The notes beneath the pieces were generated by a model that was not told the origin of the DNA, searched no databases, and saw nothing but the letters and a program-made list of their open reading frames with translations. A stretch of DNA of 7,353 nucleotides from assembly GCA_031409495.1 (NCBI GenBank), contig JANNXI010000042.1:1-7353 (forward strand). The letters are read 5' to 3'. The position numbers were made by a program, and so were the translations under genes. Below are positions 6,249-7,353 of this stretch, one piece after another. Origin of the DNA: JANMDR01 sp031409495. Its GTDB lineage: Bacteria; Pseudomonadota; Gammaproteobacteria; Burkholderiales; Usitatibacteraceae. Position 1 is the stretch's first letter. Each line of letters begins with the position of its first letter.

Positions 6249-7016
6249 CTACGGCCGGTAAAAAAACTCCATCTTAATTCCAGCGATTTCAACCAAATCA
6301 TGGTCGCTGAGCTGACTCGCTTGACCACCAAGAGCAACGCCGTTCACGGTAGGGAAGTTTGCGCCTTCAACGTGCGTAATAAAGAAGCCGTTTGGCCGGC
6401 GCGTGATGACCGCAACTTGCAATCCCGGTTTACCAACAGTAGTAAGCGTTTTTACCAAGTCTAGCGTGCGACCAGCTGCGGCGCCCGAAAGCACTTGAAT
6501 TGCCGCTTCCCGCATGCTCGAATGCGCCATCGCCGGAGCCGCAGGAGCGGGCACCGGCGCTGCAATTGGAGTGATCGGCGCAGCGGCGGCCGAGGACTTT
6601 ACCGTTGGTTTGGCCGCTGCGTGCGCATCTCCAAGTCCACTTGCTAGCGCATTTGACATGGGAGCGGCAGCAGCAGGCTTGCGGATAATCATCGTTTTTT
6701 CAAAATCGTTCGTTGCTGCAACAACGGGGGCATCGTTAAAATATTTGAGTTTGTGCTTACCTATTTCAATTACATCATTGTTTTGCAAAAAGTGTTTTTT
6801 GATGGGCTTACCGTTCACCAAGGTACCGTTGGTACTGTTCAAATCTTCGATAAATGAATCGTTCAAAATTGTAATAATTGCAGCGTGCTCCCCTGAAACG
6901 GCCAAATTATCAACTTGAATATCATTGTGTGGTTTACGGCCAAGCATGGTTCGTTCCTTATTTAAAGAAACTTCCTTCAACACTGTACCGTCAACACTTA
7001 AAATTAGTTTTGCCAT
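6249..7016 (-). CDS. FHA-domain protein with a second, degenerate C-terminal FHA-like domain
   Basis: A 255-residue soluble adaptor. Residues 2-95 are a canonical FHA domain, which binds phosphothreonine peptides: G26-R27, S41, H44 and N60-S-T-N-G-T65 are all present. Residues 96-165 are a low-complexity Ala/Pro-rich linker starting with EKTMII (106-111), where T108 resembles phosphoacceptor threonines next to FHA domains. Residues 170-255 look like a second FHA fold (VGKPG, TVNGVALGG, DHDLVEIAG) lacking the normal GR, S..H and STNGT residues, so it probably does not bind phosphate in the usual way. The start ATG (7014-7016) has GGGGA 9 nt upstream. It is first in the tightly spaced run leading to the ATPase and follows a PP2C phosphatase, so a Ser/Thr kinase probably acts on this pathway, though none is in view. 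Similar FHA proteins regulate secretion systems and metabolism; the partner here is unknown. Confidence 0.9.
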   Translation of the reverse strand: MAKLILSVDGTVLKEVSLNKERTMLGRKPHNDIQVDNLAVSGEHAAIITILNDSFIEDLNSTNGTLVNGKPIKKHFLQNNDVIEIGKHKLKYFNDAPVVAATNDFEKTMIIRKPAAAAPMSNALASGLGDAHAAAKPTVKSSAAAAPITPIAAPVPAPAAPAMAHSSMREAAIQVLSGAAAGRTLDLVKTLTTVGKPGLQVAVITRRPNGFFITHVEGANFPTVNGVALGGQASQLSDHDLVEIAGIKMEFFYRP

Positions 7017-7025
7017 AGCGCTAAA

Positions 7026-7030
7026 TCCCC
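7026..7030 (-). promoter_or_regulatory. Shine-Dalgarno site of the FHA gene
   Basis: GGGGA on the minus strand, 9 nt upstream of ATG at 7014-7016. It supports the start that places the first FHA strand (MAKLILSVDG) directly at the N-terminus. Confidence 0.6.
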
Positions 7031-7094
7031 GAAATTACGTGTTGCTGGAGCTGCGGACTGTGCCACAACGAAACCGCAAACCACGTTGGAAACT

Positions 7095-7122
7095 GTTATA
7101 GATCTTGCATTCTCAAATTCAA
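7095..7122 (-). promoter_or_regulatory. Candidate sigma-70 promoter of the FHA-to-HD-GYP operon
   Basis: On the minus strand TTGAAT (7117-7122) and TATAAC (7095-7100) are separated by 16 bp, matching the -35 box in four of six and the -10 box in five of six positions. Transcription would start near 7088, giving a leader of about 70 nt. It lies in the 148-bp gap after the PP2C gene, the largest gap in the group, where an operon promoter would be expected. The phosphatase has no clear terminator, so the genes may also be co-transcribed with it. Confidence 0.45.
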
Positions 7123-7164
7123 TTCAACTGCTACGCACACGTGCTCGACACAAACAAAAACAAA

Positions 7165-7353
7165 TTAGCCAAACCACGCCTTTACTCGCGCCATGACGCC
7201 GCGTGGTACTGAAAAATCACTTACCACTCGCACCAAAACAACAGAGATATTATCGCGCCCGCCAGCATCATTTGCTGCCTGCACCAACTGTTGGGCGGTG
7301 AGTTCTAAATTTGAGCGCAAGGCAATCAGGGTCATTTGAATTTCCTCGTCCTC
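7165..7353 (-). CDS. PP2C-family Ser/Thr protein phosphatase, C-terminal fragment (cut by window edge)
   Basis: An open frame enters from the right edge and runs 62 codons to TAA at 7165-7167. It contains AANDAGGRDNISVVLVRV (residues 27-44 of the fragment), the characteristic last PP2C motif in which the Asp of GGRDN binds the catalytic metal. A short basic tail ending VKAWFG follows. The N-terminal two thirds, with the other metal ligands, lie outside the window, so completeness and activity cannot be judged. PP2C enzymes reverse Ser/Thr kinase phosphorylation; the FHA gene next downstream is the natural partner in such a pathway. No ATG upstream of the visible part can be assigned. Confidence 0.85.
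   Translation of the reverse strand, partial: EDEEIQMTLIALRSNLELTAQQLVQAANDAGGRDNISVVLVRVVSDFSVPRGVMARVKAWFG

Noticed and set aside
7050..7065. TGGCAC (-24-like) in the FHA leader
   Set aside because: The following GC is two bases too close, so it does not form a valid sigma-54 promoter; the TTGAAT/TATAAC pair is a better candidate.
1..7353. CRISPR array, tRNA or rRNA genes
   Set aside because: No regularly spaced short repeats and no tRNA- or rRNA-like sequence were recognised on either strand.

Overview
The window is a bacterial chromosomal segment in which every recognisable gene lies on the minus strand. The pilin (short K-rich leader, FTLIELMIVVAIIGILAA core, C-terminal disulfide loop), the class of traffic ATPase and a -24/-12 (sigma-54) type pilin promoter point to a Gram-negative proteobacterium. 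Beta- or gammaproteobacterial is most likely, with base composition close to balanced. I cannot place it to genus from this sequence.

In the direction of transcription (right to left) the order is: the C-terminal end of a PP2C-type Ser/Thr protein phosphatase, cut by the window edge (7165-7353); a protein with an N-terminal FHA domain and a probable second FHA-like domain (6249-7016); a metallo-beta-lactamase-fold hydrolase resembling class II cyclic-nucleotide phosphodiesterases (5395-6159); a GAF-domain type IV pilus/type II secretion ATPase of the PilB/GspE/MshE family (2975-5350); a GAF plus HD-GYP protein, a probable cyclic-di-GMP phosphodiesterase (1286-2962); a 397-bp leader without genes; and a type IVa major-pilin-like gene (397-876) with a strong terminator (352-383). 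A decayed copy of the HD-GYP gene's 3' end lies beyond the pilin (103-333).

The FHA-to-HD-GYP genes are tightly spaced (89, 44 and 12 bp gaps), so they probably form one operon. The pilin is separated and has its own candidate sigma-54 promoter. Functionally the block reads as a signalling module around a pilus or secretion motor: phosphothreonine recognition and dephosphorylation (FHA, PP2C), a putative cyclic-nucleotide hydrolase, and two adjacent proteins carrying related GAF sensor domains, one on a motor ATPase and one on a cyclic-di-GMP hydrolase. This joint role is inference from domain content and neighbourhood.

The most striking structural feature is a direct repeat of about 333 bp (1-333 and 1184-1514) bracketing the pilin. 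It consists of the HD-GYP gene's 3' end plus its downstream DNA. The non-coding part is identical between copies for at least 119 bp, while the coding part of the left copy has accumulated mostly amino-acid-changing substitutions and a 2-bp insertion. The left copy runs off the window edge, which suggests a larger tandem duplication, possibly with another pilin gene just outside.
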